NCBI GenBank assembly: GCA_000381605.1
Contig: KB906760.1
Coordinates: 310,001 to 374,000 of the forward strand
Direction of reading: 5' to 3'
Source: Acidobacteriaceae bacterium KBS 89
GTDB taxonomy: Bacteria > Acidobacteriota > Terriglobia > Terriglobales > Acidobacteriaceae
Length of the DNA stretch: 64,000 bases
A model generated the notes under the pieces. The model was not told the origin of the DNA, ran no database searches, and was given only the letters and a program-made list of their open reading frames with translations. A program made the translations under genes and the position numbers. Shown one piece after another: positions 1-9,005 of the stretch. Within the stretch, counting starts at the first letter, position 1, and each line of letters starts with the position of its first letter.

Positions 1-1154
1 TCATTGGTGCACTTCGACGAGGCGATAAACGCAAGCGCATCGGGGCCATGCTCCGCTTTGATCTTCTTGAAGGTGTGCTCGATGATGTCGAGCGCCTCTT
101 CCCATTCGATCTCGCGGAAGCCTTCGCCATCGCGCAGCAGCGGCTTCACCAGTCGGTCGTCGGAGTTGATGTGGCCCCAGGCAAACTTGCCCTTCACGCA
201 GGTCGAAATACCGTTGGCTGGTCCATGCCATGGTTCGATCTTCAGGATGTGACGGTCCCGCGTCCACACATCAAAAGTGCACCCGACCGCGCAGTAGGTG
301 CAGACAGTCTTCGTCTTCTTGGTGCGGTGGTTGCGCATCTCCGCCTCCATCTCGGAGAGCGCAAGGATCGGCCCATAGCCTATGGGCGGCTCGACCCCTT
401 TGACGACATCGATCATGTTGTGCAACGCATCGTCCGGAGTGTCGGTCAGATAGCCCGCCTCTCCAAGCATCGACTTCTCCATCAGCGCATTGCACGGGCA
501 CACCGTGACGCAGTGTCCGCAGGACACGCAACTCGAACCATCGATCTTCGTTCCACCATCCCAAAGCACACGCGGAGGGTCGCTCTCCCAATCGATCGAC
601 AGCGTCTCATTCACCTGCACGTTCTGGCACGATTCCACGCAGCGTCCGCAAAGAATGCACTGATCGGGATCGTAGCGATAGAACGGGTTCGACATGTCCT
701 TCTCGTACGGCTTTGGCGTATAGGGACGTGCCTGATGCTTCACATCCAGCTCTTTCGTCGTATTGTGAATCGTGCAGTTCCCGTTGTTGTTGTCGCATAC
801 CGTGCAGTACAACATATGGTTCTGCAGGATGCGGTCGAACGCCTCGCGCTGCGCAATGTCGACAGTCTCGCCGGTGGTCTCTACCTTCATTCCGGCGGCC
901 ACCCTGGTTGCGCACGCACGCACTAGTTCGCCGTTGACCTTAACCATGCAGGTATCGCAGCTTTGAATCGGTCCCATCTGCGGGACATAACAGACCTGCG
1001 GCACCGCCTTCTGCGCATGCACTGCGATCCGGCTGTTCAAAAGGTCGATCAGCAACTCGCCCGCGTGGCCGGGGACTTGGATTCCATCGATCGTCAGTTG
1101 TGTATTTGGTGAGTGATCGGCGGGAGTGTTCAGCAGTGATTTCGTGATGGTCAT
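1..1154 (-). CDS. Formate dehydrogenase alpha subunit, NAD-linked type (3' part outside window)
   Basis: The first 384 residues are visible and the frame stays open to the window edge. An N-terminal [2Fe-2S] ferredoxin domain carries Cys in CYVPQMGPIQSCDTC plus a later RACAT. It is followed by a His-Cys cluster (HMLYCTVCDNNNGNC), two [4Fe-4S] ferredoxin motifs (CILCGRC, CVSCGHC) and the start of the Mo-bis-PGD domain with its own cluster (CTYCAVGC...CVKGKFAW). This order is that of NAD-dependent formate dehydrogenase alpha chains and resembles NuoG. The family oxidises formate to CO2 in the cytoplasm and passes electrons through the Fe-S chain. The start ATG at 1154 has an AGGAC ribosome site upstream. 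The molybdenum-binding Cys/Sec residue lies outside the window. moaA at 18-19 kb could serve its cofactor and fhs at 9 kb also uses formate; both links are inference. Confidence 0.9.
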   Translation of the reverse strand, partial: MTITKSLLNTPADHSPNTQLTIDGIQVPGHAGELLIDLLNSRIAVHAQKAVPQVCYVPQMGPIQSCDTCMVKVNGELVRACATRVAAGMKVETTGETVDIAQREAFDRILQNHMLYCTVCDNNNGNCTIHNTTKELDVKHQARPYTPKPYEKDMSNPFYRYDPDQCILCGRCVESCQNVQVNETLSIDWESDPPRVLWDGGTKIDGSSCVSCGHCVTVCPCNALMEKSMLGEAGYLTDTPDDALHNMIDVVKGVEPPIGYGPILALSEMEAEMRNHRTKKTKTVCTYCAVGCTFDVWTRDRHILKIEPWHGPANGISTCVKGKFAWGHINSDDRLVKPLLRDGEGFREIEWEEALDIIEHTFKKIKAEHGPDALAFIASSKCTN

Positions 1155-1330
1155 AATGTTGTCCTATGCAGGGGTGCGTCACTGAAGTCCATCTCCCACG
1201 CACTCCGCTTAATCCACATTACACCCAACTTGCATTGACAAAATGCTGACAAAAAAGTGCATCCGAACGAGGGTTTTCCCGCATCCAATGGCCGCCTGTT
1301 GCGGCTTCTTCGACTCCGTAATTACGTCGC

Positions 1331-2641
1331 TCACTCCTCGGCCTTACCACGGTGGCCTCCTGACAGAATCTGTTCCGCAGCCCTCACTCCGGAGCGCATC
1401 GCAGCATGGACTGTTCCCCTGTGCCCTGTGACGTCGGTGTGCTCGCCCGCGAAGAAGAGCGTATGCGCAACGGGTTCAGTCATCTGCTGTGAAGCCGCCA
1501 GTCCGCCCGTGGCCACGTAGCTGTATGCGCCAAGCGAAAACCGGTCAAGTTGCCAATCATTCGTGTAGCAGCCCTTCAGCAGTCCATGAATCCGTTGCCT
1601 GCGCACACCGAAGATTCTTGCCAACGTGGTACAGGCCTTGTCGCTAAGTGACTTCGCGTCCAATCCAGTCAACGCCGCCGAACGAGGCCCGCCCACCCAG
1701 CCTGTGATCGTGTGGCTCGCCTCCGGATGCGCCGTCCACCAGACCGGCGGCATCTCCGTAAACGCAAAAAGAAAACTCATCTCGCTCAACGTCGGTTGCG
1801 GCTGCAGACCGTCCCAGAACCTCTCCGCAAACAGCAACGTGAAGCGCCGGGCTTGTCCCATCCGCAGCCGCTTCGCTGCCTCAAGCACCTGGTGCGGCCG
1901 AGGGAATATGTTCACGTTGCCACCCTGCAGCACTGCGAGCGGCAGAGTGACAACCGCGTGCGTCGCACGAAAGGTCCACAGGTCCGAGACGATCTCCACC
2001 AGGCCTTCTTCCCAGCGAATCTCCTTCACTGGCGTTCCCGTCAGCACCTTGCCACCGAACTCTGTAATCTTCTCGGAAAGGTATCGCGGAAGCTGATCGT
2101 AGCCGCCGCGCAGCCGGTAGTTGTGGCCGCTTCCGTCAGCGTCCTCGGCCTTCTGCTGCGCGCCTAGCGACGCCGCGCTCACTTCGCGATGATCGGCAGC
2201 GTTGAAGCCTTCGACGTACCCGATGATTCGGCTGCGATCCTCCATCGGCGTCTGCTCACGGTCCAGATACTCGGCGAAGCTCATATCCGGCCCCTCGAAG
2301 TTTTCCAGCTTTTCCAGCGGCCCAAAGACGTCGTTCATCTCGCCGCCGCATTCGCTCAGCGTACCGTCCTCGAAGCAAACCCGCGCCCCACCGCGCTCGT
2401 ACGTCTCCAGCCCCGCCTCCTCGATCAGCGCCCACAGCTCCGGTGGCCTGCCGTGGATAAACTCAGCACCCAATTCGATCGCCTCGTCGCCCACATGCCG
2501 AGTCCAGATACGACCGCCAATGCGGTCCTGCGCTTCCACCACCAACACCTTCCGCCCTGCCTCTGCGAGCGTTCGCGCGGCAGTAAGACCCGCCATCCCA
2601 GCCCCAACGACGACAACATCATAATGCGTGCGATCAGTCAT
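1331..2641 (-). CDS. Flavin monoamine oxidase family protein
   Basis: The protein has 436 residues. Residues 6-50 form a classic FAD-binding Rossmann fold: DVVVVGAGMAGLTAARTLAE, then an acidic strand end and the GG doublet motif RIGGRIWT. The C-terminal part has the second FAD-contact region (LFFAGEHTDVTGHRGTVHAA), typical of the amine oxidase / polyamine oxidase family. These enzymes oxidise primary or secondary amines with O2, giving an aldehyde or imine, ammonia and H2O2; the substrate cannot be read from sequence. No signal peptide is seen. AAGGG precedes the ATG at 2641. It lies 32 bp downstream of the pectate lyase on the same strand, so co-transcription is possible but there is no functional link. 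Confidence 0.88.
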   Translation of the reverse strand: MTDRTHYDVVVVGAGMAGLTAARTLAEAGRKVLVVEAQDRIGGRIWTRHVGDEAIELGAEFIHGRPPELWALIEEAGLETYERGGARVCFEDGTLSECGGEMNDVFGPLEKLENFEGPDMSFAEYLDREQTPMEDRSRIIGYVEGFNAADHREVSAASLGAQQKAEDADGSGHNYRLRGGYDQLPRYLSEKITEFGGKVLTGTPVKEIRWEEGLVEIVSDLWTFRATHAVVTLPLAVLQGGNVNIFPRPHQVLEAAKRLRMGQARRFTLLFAERFWDGLQPQPTLSEMSFLFAFTEMPPVWWTAHPEASHTITGWVGGPRSAALTGLDAKSLSDKACTTLARIFGVRRQRIHGLLKGCYTNDWQLDRFSLGAYSYVATGGLAASQQMTEPVAHTLFFAGEHTDVTGHRGTVHAAMRSGVRAAEQILSGGHRGKAEE

Positions 2642-2673
2642 CTGCCCTTAGATGCGCGGATTTAGATGCACGG

Positions 2674-3987
2674 TCAGTGTGCTGCAGTACCGTAACTCTT
2701 GCTCCACGCAGCGTAGGCGTCAAGCGCCTGTTGCGGCCCTGCGCTGAACCACGCATATCCGTTACGCCGCTCCGGCGACAGTTCACTCACGTCATCATGT
2801 ATCGTCTTGTCGCGATCGCCAAAGACCGGCAACCCCGTTGTGATGTTGTAGTATCGCGCCCAGATCGGCCCTGCACCGGCCTTCGCCTCGAGATGCCGCC
2901 CTCCCGCGGTGCCGCGTCCGCCAACCCACTCCTGTCCGTTGATCGCAGCAGACTTCAACCACGACACACCCGCATTGACCGCCGCGATCACAGCTGGCGA
3001 CGGATGCGGCAGCTGCATCAGGTACAGCAGAACGCCGGCGCTCTCTCCCGACGACAGCGCCGCCGGCTCATAATTGCGACCCGCAACAGGCGCCAGCGTC
3101 AACGCATCGTGCTGCTGGGCCCAGACTGTGTGCTTGCCCTTTACCACCACCTGCGTCGCCAAAATGCACTGCAGTGTGCGGGCCACACTCTCCTTTGCTT
3201 GAAGCCGCAGCTCTGTCGGCACAAAGGCGTAGTTGCCCGCTCCCTCAGCAACCGAGGTCAACGTCTCCGCCGACTCCGTCACAGCGTTGTCGTTATACGT
3301 AATGGCGTCGTGATAGCCGCCCTCCAGCGGCCAGACTTGCGGCCATCCGCCATTCGGAAACTGTGCCGCCAGCAGATACCGTATGCCGCGAAGGAAGGTG
3401 GCACGGTAAGGTTCACCGGCTGCACCTAGCGTCGCTCCCGAAACCAGAACGAGAAAGTGCAACTCCGTGTTCGTGGCGTCGTTATCGAGTGTTCCAACAT
3501 AGTTCCACTGCGGATCCTTCGGAGTATCGAAGTCGTCAGCGCTCGGATGTTTCGAGAGATTGTCCGTCGTATAGCTCTGCCCTGGCGTGCGCGGCGTGCC
3601 GCTTAGATCAAGGTTCTTGCTCCAACCTCCCGCAGGCGTCTGAAAGCTGACGATCACATCGGCGACATGCCGCGCCTCTTCCGTGCCGTACCAGGCCGCC
3701 TCGCGGTTCAGTGGCATCGTCCGTGCACTGAAGCCCTCCTTCGGCAGCGGGGGCTCAGGCGCCCCAGCCGTTCGTTCGGCAGCGAGCGTGGCCTTGTCGA
3801 TCTGCGTCTGTTTCTGTGACCGTTCGAGATACGCGGTCCATGCGGCGCGGTCCTTCGCCGGCAGCATTGCAATGCGCGTCGCAGTGATGGACTCGGCCGG
3901 TTTGCTTGTCCCGACGACTGCAGAAGAGAGCGGCGTGGCCGCAAAAAGGCTCAACAAGAAAAATCGCGCGGGAAATTGAAGTGACAT
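2674..3987 (-). CDS. Secreted pectate lyase, PL10-like
   Basis: The protein has 437 residues. I start it at the ATG at 3987 because this gives a signal peptide (MSLQFPARFFLLSLFAATPL, cleaved near SSA); a longer in-frame extension to 4071 would bury it. Features of the PelA/PL10 fold are present: QTPAGGWSKNLDLSG, TLDNDATNTELHFLV, FPNGGWPQVWPLEGGYHDAI and a C-terminal WARYYNI...PVFGDRD...RRNGYAWF segment. The family cleaves polygalacturonate by Ca-dependent beta-elimination outside the cytoplasm. It sits between the CCA enzyme (80 bp upstream) and the amine oxidase (32 bp downstream). Together with the GH10 xylanase at 36 kb it points to plant cell-wall degradation. Confidence 0.88.
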   Translation of the reverse strand: MSLQFPARFFLLSLFAATPLSSAVVGTSKPAESITATRIAMLPAKDRAAWTAYLERSQKQTQIDKATLAAERTAGAPEPPLPKEGFSARTMPLNREAAWYGTEEARHVADVIVSFQTPAGGWSKNLDLSGTPRTPGQSYTTDNLSKHPSADDFDTPKDPQWNYVGTLDNDATNTELHFLVLVSGATLGAAGEPYRATFLRGIRYLLAAQFPNGGWPQVWPLEGGYHDAITYNDNAVTESAETLTSVAEGAGNYAFVPTELRLQAKESVARTLQCILATQVVVKGKHTVWAQQHDALTLAPVAGRNYEPAALSSGESAGVLLYLMQLPHPSPAVIAAVNAGVSWLKSAAINGQEWVGGRGTAGGRHLEAKAGAGPIWARYYNITTGLPVFGDRDKTIHDDVSELSPERRNGYAWFSAGPQQALDAYAAWSKSYGTAAH

Positions 3988-4067
3988 AGGTCGGACGATC
4001 CTACGAGTTAAGACGCACGGCCACCGGTAAAGACGCACCCCCAGATTCGGCACGCCTGGCCTTCCAT

Positions 4068-5462
4068 TCACGAAAAAGGTGCACCGAATCGCTCTCTCAC
4101 AACCGCCAGTCCGCCCTCCACAGTCGTCACCCGGCCCTCGAGCTGAGCGTCCTCCGCAGTCTCCAGCATAGCCTTGAACTGGGGCCCTGGCCGATAACCC
4201 GCGGCGATCAAATCCCTCCCCGTCACCAGCAGCTTTGGCCTCATCGTCTCCACCGGAGTCGCCTCGAACCGCTCCTTCGCAAACTCGTACAGGCGCAGAT
4301 CGCCATGCGCCGAGCTGACATCCATCCAGTGCAGCGCCAGGTGTTCGCCAAACCTCGGCAACCGCAGAAACCGTTTCAGCGTCGACTCCCGCATCTGCAA
4401 GATGTCGCCAAATCGCATGTGGTTCTTCACCAGCGCGACGATCTGCTCCGTATCTTCATTCGAAAAGCGCAGCCGGCCAAGGATCTCCTCGGCAATTCGC
4501 ACCCCTACCTCGACGTGTCCGTCAAAGCGAATCCGGTCTCCAGGCTTCTTCGGGTCGGGCGGTCGAAACGTCGCCGGCTTGCCGACGTCGTGCAGCAATG
4601 TTCCCCACGCGAGCGTCGCTGATACTCCCGGTTGCAGCTTTTCGAGCAGCAACATCGTATGCACCCAAACATCGCCTTCAGGGTGAAATTGCGGCGGTTG
4701 TTCCACGCCTTGCATCTTCACCGTCTCGGGCAACACCTGCGCCAACAAACCCGTCTCGTCGAGCAGCTCGAACGCCCGCCGCGCATGGCCTTCGGTCAAC
4801 ATCAGCGTCAGCTCATCGCGAACCCGCTCGTAGCTCACCTGCCCAATCTCCACTGCCGCCGCGCGAATGGCTGCCATCGTTCGTGACTCGATCGCAAGCC
4901 CCAGCCGCGCCGCAAACCGCACTCCCCGCAGCGTACGCAGCTTATCCTCGGCGAACCGCAGCGTCGGCTCCCCGATCGCACGCAAAACCCCGGTCGCCAG
5001 GTCCTCGCGGCCATTGACGAAATCCAGTGTCGCGTCCGAGGCATCCCCCGTTTCATCGAAGACAATAGGATCGAGCAGCATTCCATTGATGGTGAAGTCG
5101 CGCCGCAGCACATCCTCTCGAGCATCGGTCGAAAACCGAACTGCATCCGGCCGCCGCCCATCGCTATACGCCCCATCATGACGAAACGTCGCCACCTCGG
5201 TGGTGATCTCGCTGCCATCGCCATCAGGCGTACACACCAGCACCACGCCAAAGTGCGCGCCAACCGAGTAGGTCTTCGCAAACATCTCCATCACCACATC
5301 CGGCGGAGCGCTCGTCGCCACATCGAAGTCCTTCGGTTCAATCCCCAGCATAAGATCGCGCACACATCCGCCCGCAAAGAAAGCCTGATGTCCTGCGGCC
5401 CGCAGCGCCACCACGATCTCTCGTGCCGCCTTGTACTTCGGATTGTCGATTCGGTGGTCCAT
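4068..5462 (-). CDS. CCA tRNA nucleotidyltransferase with HD domain
   Basis: The protein has 464 residues. The N-terminal class-II nucleotidyltransferase head has GGCVRDLMLGIEPKDFDVAT, with the GG and the D.D metal pair, followed by a VRFSTDAREDVLRRDFTING segment and the RGVRFAARLGLAIE neck helix. The C-terminal half carries an HD phosphohydrolase signature (TLLHDVGKP). The enzyme adds or repairs the 3' CCA end of tRNAs. The upstream frame to 5693 is an Arg-rich translation of the opposite strand, so the ATG at 5462 is the real start. That start lies only 23 bp from the divergent tsaD ATG. The tRNA-Ser in this window encodes CCA, so here the role on that tRNA would be repair. Confidence 0.92.
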   Translation of the reverse strand: MDHRIDNPKYKAAREIVVALRAAGHQAFFAGGCVRDLMLGIEPKDFDVATSAPPDVVMEMFAKTYSVGAHFGVVLVCTPDGDGSEITTEVATFRHDGAYSDGRRPDAVRFSTDAREDVLRRDFTINGMLLDPIVFDETGDASDATLDFVNGREDLATGVLRAIGEPTLRFAEDKLRTLRGVRFAARLGLAIESRTMAAIRAAAVEIGQVSYERVRDELTLMLTEGHARRAFELLDETGLLAQVLPETVKMQGVEQPPQFHPEGDVWVHTMLLLEKLQPGVSATLAWGTLLHDVGKPATFRPPDPKKPGDRIRFDGHVEVGVRIAEEILGRLRFSNEDTEQIVALVKNHMRFGDILQMRESTLKRFLRLPRFGEHLALHWMDVSSAHGDLRLYEFAKERFEATPVETMRPKLLVTGRDLIAAGYRPGPQFKAMLETAEDAQLEGRVTTVEGGLAVVRERFGAPFS

Positions 5463-5485
5463 CACGTCTACCCTATGATAGAGAG

Positions 5486-6673
5486 ATGCGCCAAAGCAGT
5501 GAAACCGGCCTGATTCTCGGCATCGAAAGCTCCTGCGACGAGACCGCCGCCGCCGTCGTCCGCTCGGGCACCACTGCGCTCTCCAACGTCGTCGCCTCGC
5601 AGATGTCCCTCCACGCCAACTACGGCGGTGTCGTCCCCGAACTCGCCTCCCGCGAACACCTGCGCAACATCGTCCCCGTCGTTCGCGAAGCAATGTCCCG
5701 AGCCAACGTAACCTTCGCTGACCTGGACGCCGTTGCCGTCACCGAAGGCCCCGGTCTGGCCGGCGCTCTTCTCGTCGGCATCACCTACGCCAAAGCCCTC
5801 ACCTTCGGCCTCGACAAGCCGCTCATCTCCGTCAACCACCTCGAAGGCCACATCCACGCGGTCCTGATGGAGGCGCGCGAGCGCAGCGAAGCCCCCATGG
5901 ACCTCCCGCTCCTCGCCCTCGTCGTCTCCGGCGGCCACACGCATCTATACCTCGCAAGGCAGGGAAGCGCGAACACATGGACCTATCGCAACGTTGGCCG
6001 CACGGTCGACGACGCCGCCGGCGAGGCCTACGACAAGGTCGCGAAGCTGCTCGGTCTCGGCTACCCCGGCGGCCCCTGGATCGATGCCCTTGCCCCGCAC
6101 GGCAACCCACGTGCCGTCCCCTTTACCTTCGGCCATATCAACTCGCGTCCGCCTCGCCCGGGTGTCACCAACAAAAAAGCGCCCGCAACAAACGAAGGCC
6201 CACACTTCGACTTCTCCTTCAGCGGCATCAAAACCGCCGTCCTTCGCTATGTCGAAACCCACCACCTTCGCGAAAGCATCGAAGCCCGCCGCGCCGCGCT
6301 CGCTGCCGATCAGAGCATCACTCCCAAATCAGAAACCGTTGCCAACCTCTGTGATCAACAGACCCTCGACCTCATCGCCTCGTTCCAGTACGCGGTCGTG
6401 GGCAACCTCCAGCGCCAGACCTTCGCCGCCGCCGAAGCCCTCGGAGCTCACAGCATCGTCATTTCCGGCGGTGTCGCCGCCAACAGCGAACTGCGCCGCC
6501 GCTTTCAGGCCGAAGCCGACCGCCGCGGCCTCCCCATCGCCTTTCCATCGCTCGCCCTCTCCACCGACAACGCCGCTATGATCGCTGCCGCCGCCTGGCC
6601 CAAGCTTCTCGCCCGCGACTTCGCCTCCGAAGACCTCGGCGCAACCCCCCAGCTCCGCCTCGGCCAGCAGTAA
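5486..6673 (+). CDS. tsaD: tRNA N6-threonylcarbamoyladenosine transferase TsaD
   Basis: The protein has 395 residues. The ASKHA-fold ATPase of the t6A37 pathway transfers threonylcarbamoyl to A37 of ANN-decoding tRNAs together with TsaB and TsaE. Visible signatures are the N-terminal LGIESSCDETAAAVV, the metal-binding HLEGHIHA, VVSGGHTHLYL, the DDAAGEAYDKVAKLLGLGYP loop and a C-terminal ISGGVAANSELRRRF. The usual length is about 340; the extra residues lie in the middle, around RPPRPGVTNKKAPATNEGP and in a second loop around IEARRAALAADQS. The ATG at 5486 follows a purine-rich GATAGAGAG and is preferred over an in-frame start at 5423, which would overlap the divergent CCA gene. Confidence 0.95.
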   Translation: MRQSSETGLILGIESSCDETAAAVVRSGTTALSNVVASQMSLHANYGGVVPELASREHLRNIVPVVREAMSRANVTFADLDAVAVTEGPGLAGALLVGITYAKALTFGLDKPLISVNHLEGHIHAVLMEARERSEAPMDLPLLALVVSGGHTHLYLARQGSANTWTYRNVGRTVDDAAGEAYDKVAKLLGLGYPGGPWIDALAPHGNPRAVPFTFGHINSRPPRPGVTNKKAPATNEGPHFDFSFSGIKTAVLRYVETHHLRESIEARRAALAADQSITPKSETVANLCDQQTLDLIASFQYAVVGNLQRQTFAAAEALGAHSIVISGGVAANSELRRRFQAEADRRGLPIAFPSLALSTDNAAMIAAAAWPKLLARDFASEDLGATPQLRLGQQ

Positions 6674-6783
6674 ATACCGCGGCGACAATCGTCGCCCATA
6701 TATCAGCTAAAATCATCATTGAACTCAAGCGAGAGCAGTCTGCACCGCGCCACGCGCCCGGCTGCGGCAGGAACAGAAGACAC

Positions 6784-8265
6784 GTGGCGACCATCGAACT
6801 CTTCAATACTCTAGGCGGAAAGACTGAGCCCCTCACCCCCGTCGGCGGACCTGCACTGCGAATGTACTGCTGCGGCCCCACCGTCTACGACTACGGCCAC
6901 ATCGGCAACTTCCGCACCTTCCTCCATGTCGACGTCCTCCGGCGCTTCGTCCGCCAGCAGGGAATCCCGGTCAACCACGTCATGAACATCACCGACGTCG
7001 ACGACAAGATCATCCGCAACGCCGCCGCGGCCGGTGTTCCCATCGCGCAGTACACCGCTCGCTACGAACGCGCCTTCTTCGAAGACCTCGACGCCCTCAA
7101 CATCGAGCATCCCGAGCACTTCTCCCGCGCCACCGGCTGCATTCCGGAGATGGTCACTCTCATCGAAAAGCTCGCCGCCAAGGACATCGCCTACAAGACC
7201 GAAGACGGCTCCTGGTACTTCCGCATCGCCCGTTTCCCCGAGTACGGCAAGCTCTCCAAAAAAGACTTCGACGGCATCGAAGACGGCGCCCGGGTCGACG
7301 TCGACGAATATGAGAAGGACGCCGCCCGCGATTTCGCTCTCTGGAAGGCCGTCAAGCCCGGCGAACAGTCTTGGGACACTCCTCTCGGCACCGGCCGCCC
7401 CGGGTGGCACATCGAATGCTCCGCCATGGCGACAAAACTTCTCGGAGACGACATCGATCTCCACGCCGGCGGCGAAGACCTCATGTTCCCCCACCACGAA
7501 AACGAGATCGCCCAATCGGAGTCAGCCTCTGGCAATCCATTCGTCCGCCACTGGATGCACGTCCGTTTCCTCCTCGTCGAAGGCAGGAAGATGTCGAAGT
7601 CCGAGGGCAACTTCTACACCCTCCGCGACCTGCTGTTGAAGGGCTACCGCGCCTCCGCCATTCGCTTCCTTCTCATCTCCGTTCCCTACCGGAACCAGAT
7701 GAACTTTACATTCGATAGCCTCACTGAATCGACCAACGCTGTCGATCGCTTGCGCACCTTCCACCAGCGCATGTTGAAGGACGGCTTCGCCGAAGGCCTC
7801 AACGCAGACATCGCCGCAGCGACCGCAAAAGCTGAACAAGACTACACGGCCGCGCTCGCCAACGACCTCAACACCGCCGAGGCCCGCGCCGCCATCTTCG
7901 ACCTCGTCCGCGCTGCAAACTCCGCCGCCGACGCAGGCTCCCTCCGCGCCGAAAACGCCACGCAGATCCTCAGGGTCCTCGCTCTCTTCGACGGTGTCTT
8001 CGCCGTCCTCGAAGACCGGGACGCCGCCATCACCCGCGCAGCACTTGCCTGGGCTGAAGTGGAAGGCCGCATCGACGAGGCCGCCCCTGAACTCGTCGCC
8101 ACCCTGTCGTTCTCCGACGCAGACATCGACGCGCTCGTCGCCGAACGCACTCAGGCAAAGAAGACCCGCAACTTCGCCCGCGCCGACGCCATCCGCAACG
8201 ACCTCCTAGCAAAAGGCATCCTAATAGAGGACTCGAAAGATGGCGTGCGCTGGAAGCGCAAATAA
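6784..8265 (+). CDS. cysS: Cysteinyl-tRNA synthetase
   Basis: The protein has 493 residues and a GTG start at 6784. Class-I synthetase signatures are present: the HIGH-like GHIGNFRTF, preceded by the zinc-ligand segment YCCGPTVYDY, the ECSAMATKLLG/DLMFPHHENE zinc and adenylate region, and KMSKSEGN. The C-terminal DALR-like helical domain ends with RADAIRNDLLAKGILIEDS, as in typical CysRS. It charges tRNA-Cys in the cytoplasm. Its stop codon abuts the ATG of the next gene without a spacer, so the two are probably translationally coupled. Confidence 0.96.
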   Translation: MATIELFNTLGGKTEPLTPVGGPALRMYCCGPTVYDYGHIGNFRTFLHVDVLRRFVRQQGIPVNHVMNITDVDDKIIRNAAAAGVPIAQYTARYERAFFEDLDALNIEHPEHFSRATGCIPEMVTLIEKLAAKDIAYKTEDGSWYFRIARFPEYGKLSKKDFDGIEDGARVDVDEYEKDAARDFALWKAVKPGEQSWDTPLGTGRPGWHIECSAMATKLLGDDIDLHAGGEDLMFPHHENEIAQSESASGNPFVRHWMHVRFLLVEGRKMSKSEGNFYTLRDLLLKGYRASAIRFLLISVPYRNQMNFTFDSLTESTNAVDRLRTFHQRMLKDGFAEGLNADIAAATAKAEQDYTAALANDLNTAEARAAIFDLVRAANSAADAGSLRAENATQILRVLALFDGVFAVLEDRDAAITRAALAWAEVEGRIDEAAPELVATLSFSDADIDALVAERTQAKKTRNFARADAIRNDLLAKGILIEDSKDGVRWKRK

Positions 8266-8961
8266 ATGGCCCCTTCTCTAAGAACTCGCACGGTCATTAC
8301 GGTCCTCATCGCCGCTGCATTGACTCTCCCCACTAAAGCGCAAACGCCCGCTCCCAACACCACCGAATGGGAGAACGAGGCCCTCAAGCTGCGCCTCTTC
8401 TATCCCTCCGATCTCATCAGAGGCGACGCAGCGCAGGTCATGCAGGACGGCCGTCTTACCCTGTTCGGCATCGCCAGCGCATCAGACCCGAAGCTCGCCG
8501 AAGCAACCCACTGCCTCCGCCCCGTTCTTCTGCTCAATCAGCCTCAGTCAGCTGCACCGCAGACACCCGCGGTCACCGCGACCATCCTGCTCGCCGAGCT
8601 AGACGTCGACTGCCTCACGCCCGAGCAGCAGAACAAAGCCACCAACCTGCTCAGCGACATGGCCGAGATCGTCAACAAGATCCCCGGAATGAAGTCCATC
8701 GCCCAACCTGCTACCTACACCATCGGCTGGCAGAAGGTTCACATGGCGGCCTCGCAGGGCCAGCCGCAAACACCGAACGCAGCTCCCTCGCAGCTCTACA
8801 CCATGGGGCTCTCCACCAACTGGAACAGCCATCTCCTCGTCTGGTACCTCTCCTCGAACAACGTCGACACGCTCAACCGAATCACCAAGACCACCGTCCG
8901 TTTCGGACGCGACCAGGCCGCACCTCTCTATCCGCTCGCCATCGGCAACGCGACGCCCTAG
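8266..8961 (+). CDS. Secreted protein of unknown function (paralogue of the gene at 12610)
   Basis: The protein has 231 residues. A signal peptide covers residues 1-26 (MAPSLRTRTVITVLIAAALT, cleaved near TKAQ). The mature part has no motif I recognise. It begins with a strand-rich segment containing LKLRLFYPSDL, which matches LNVTYFYPERF in the protein encoded at 12610-13281. The two also share the order of a central single Cys followed by a predicted amphipathic helix and a conserved AxYTIGW / NYAIAG segment. The ATG directly follows the cysS stop. Whether this position has functional meaning is unknown. Confidence 0.8.
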   Translation: MAPSLRTRTVITVLIAAALTLPTKAQTPAPNTTEWENEALKLRLFYPSDLIRGDAAQVMQDGRLTLFGIASASDPKLAEATHCLRPVLLLNQPQSAAPQTPAVTATILLAELDVDCLTPEQQNKATNLLSDMAEIVNKIPGMKSIAQPATYTIGWQKVHMAASQGQPQTPNAAPSQLYTMGLSTNWNSHLLVWYLSSNNVDTLNRITKTTVRFGRDQAAPLYPLAIGNATP

Positions 8962-9005
8962 CCCGTACCGTCACCCCCAACTCCGATACTGCAGCTTTGA
9001 GGCCC

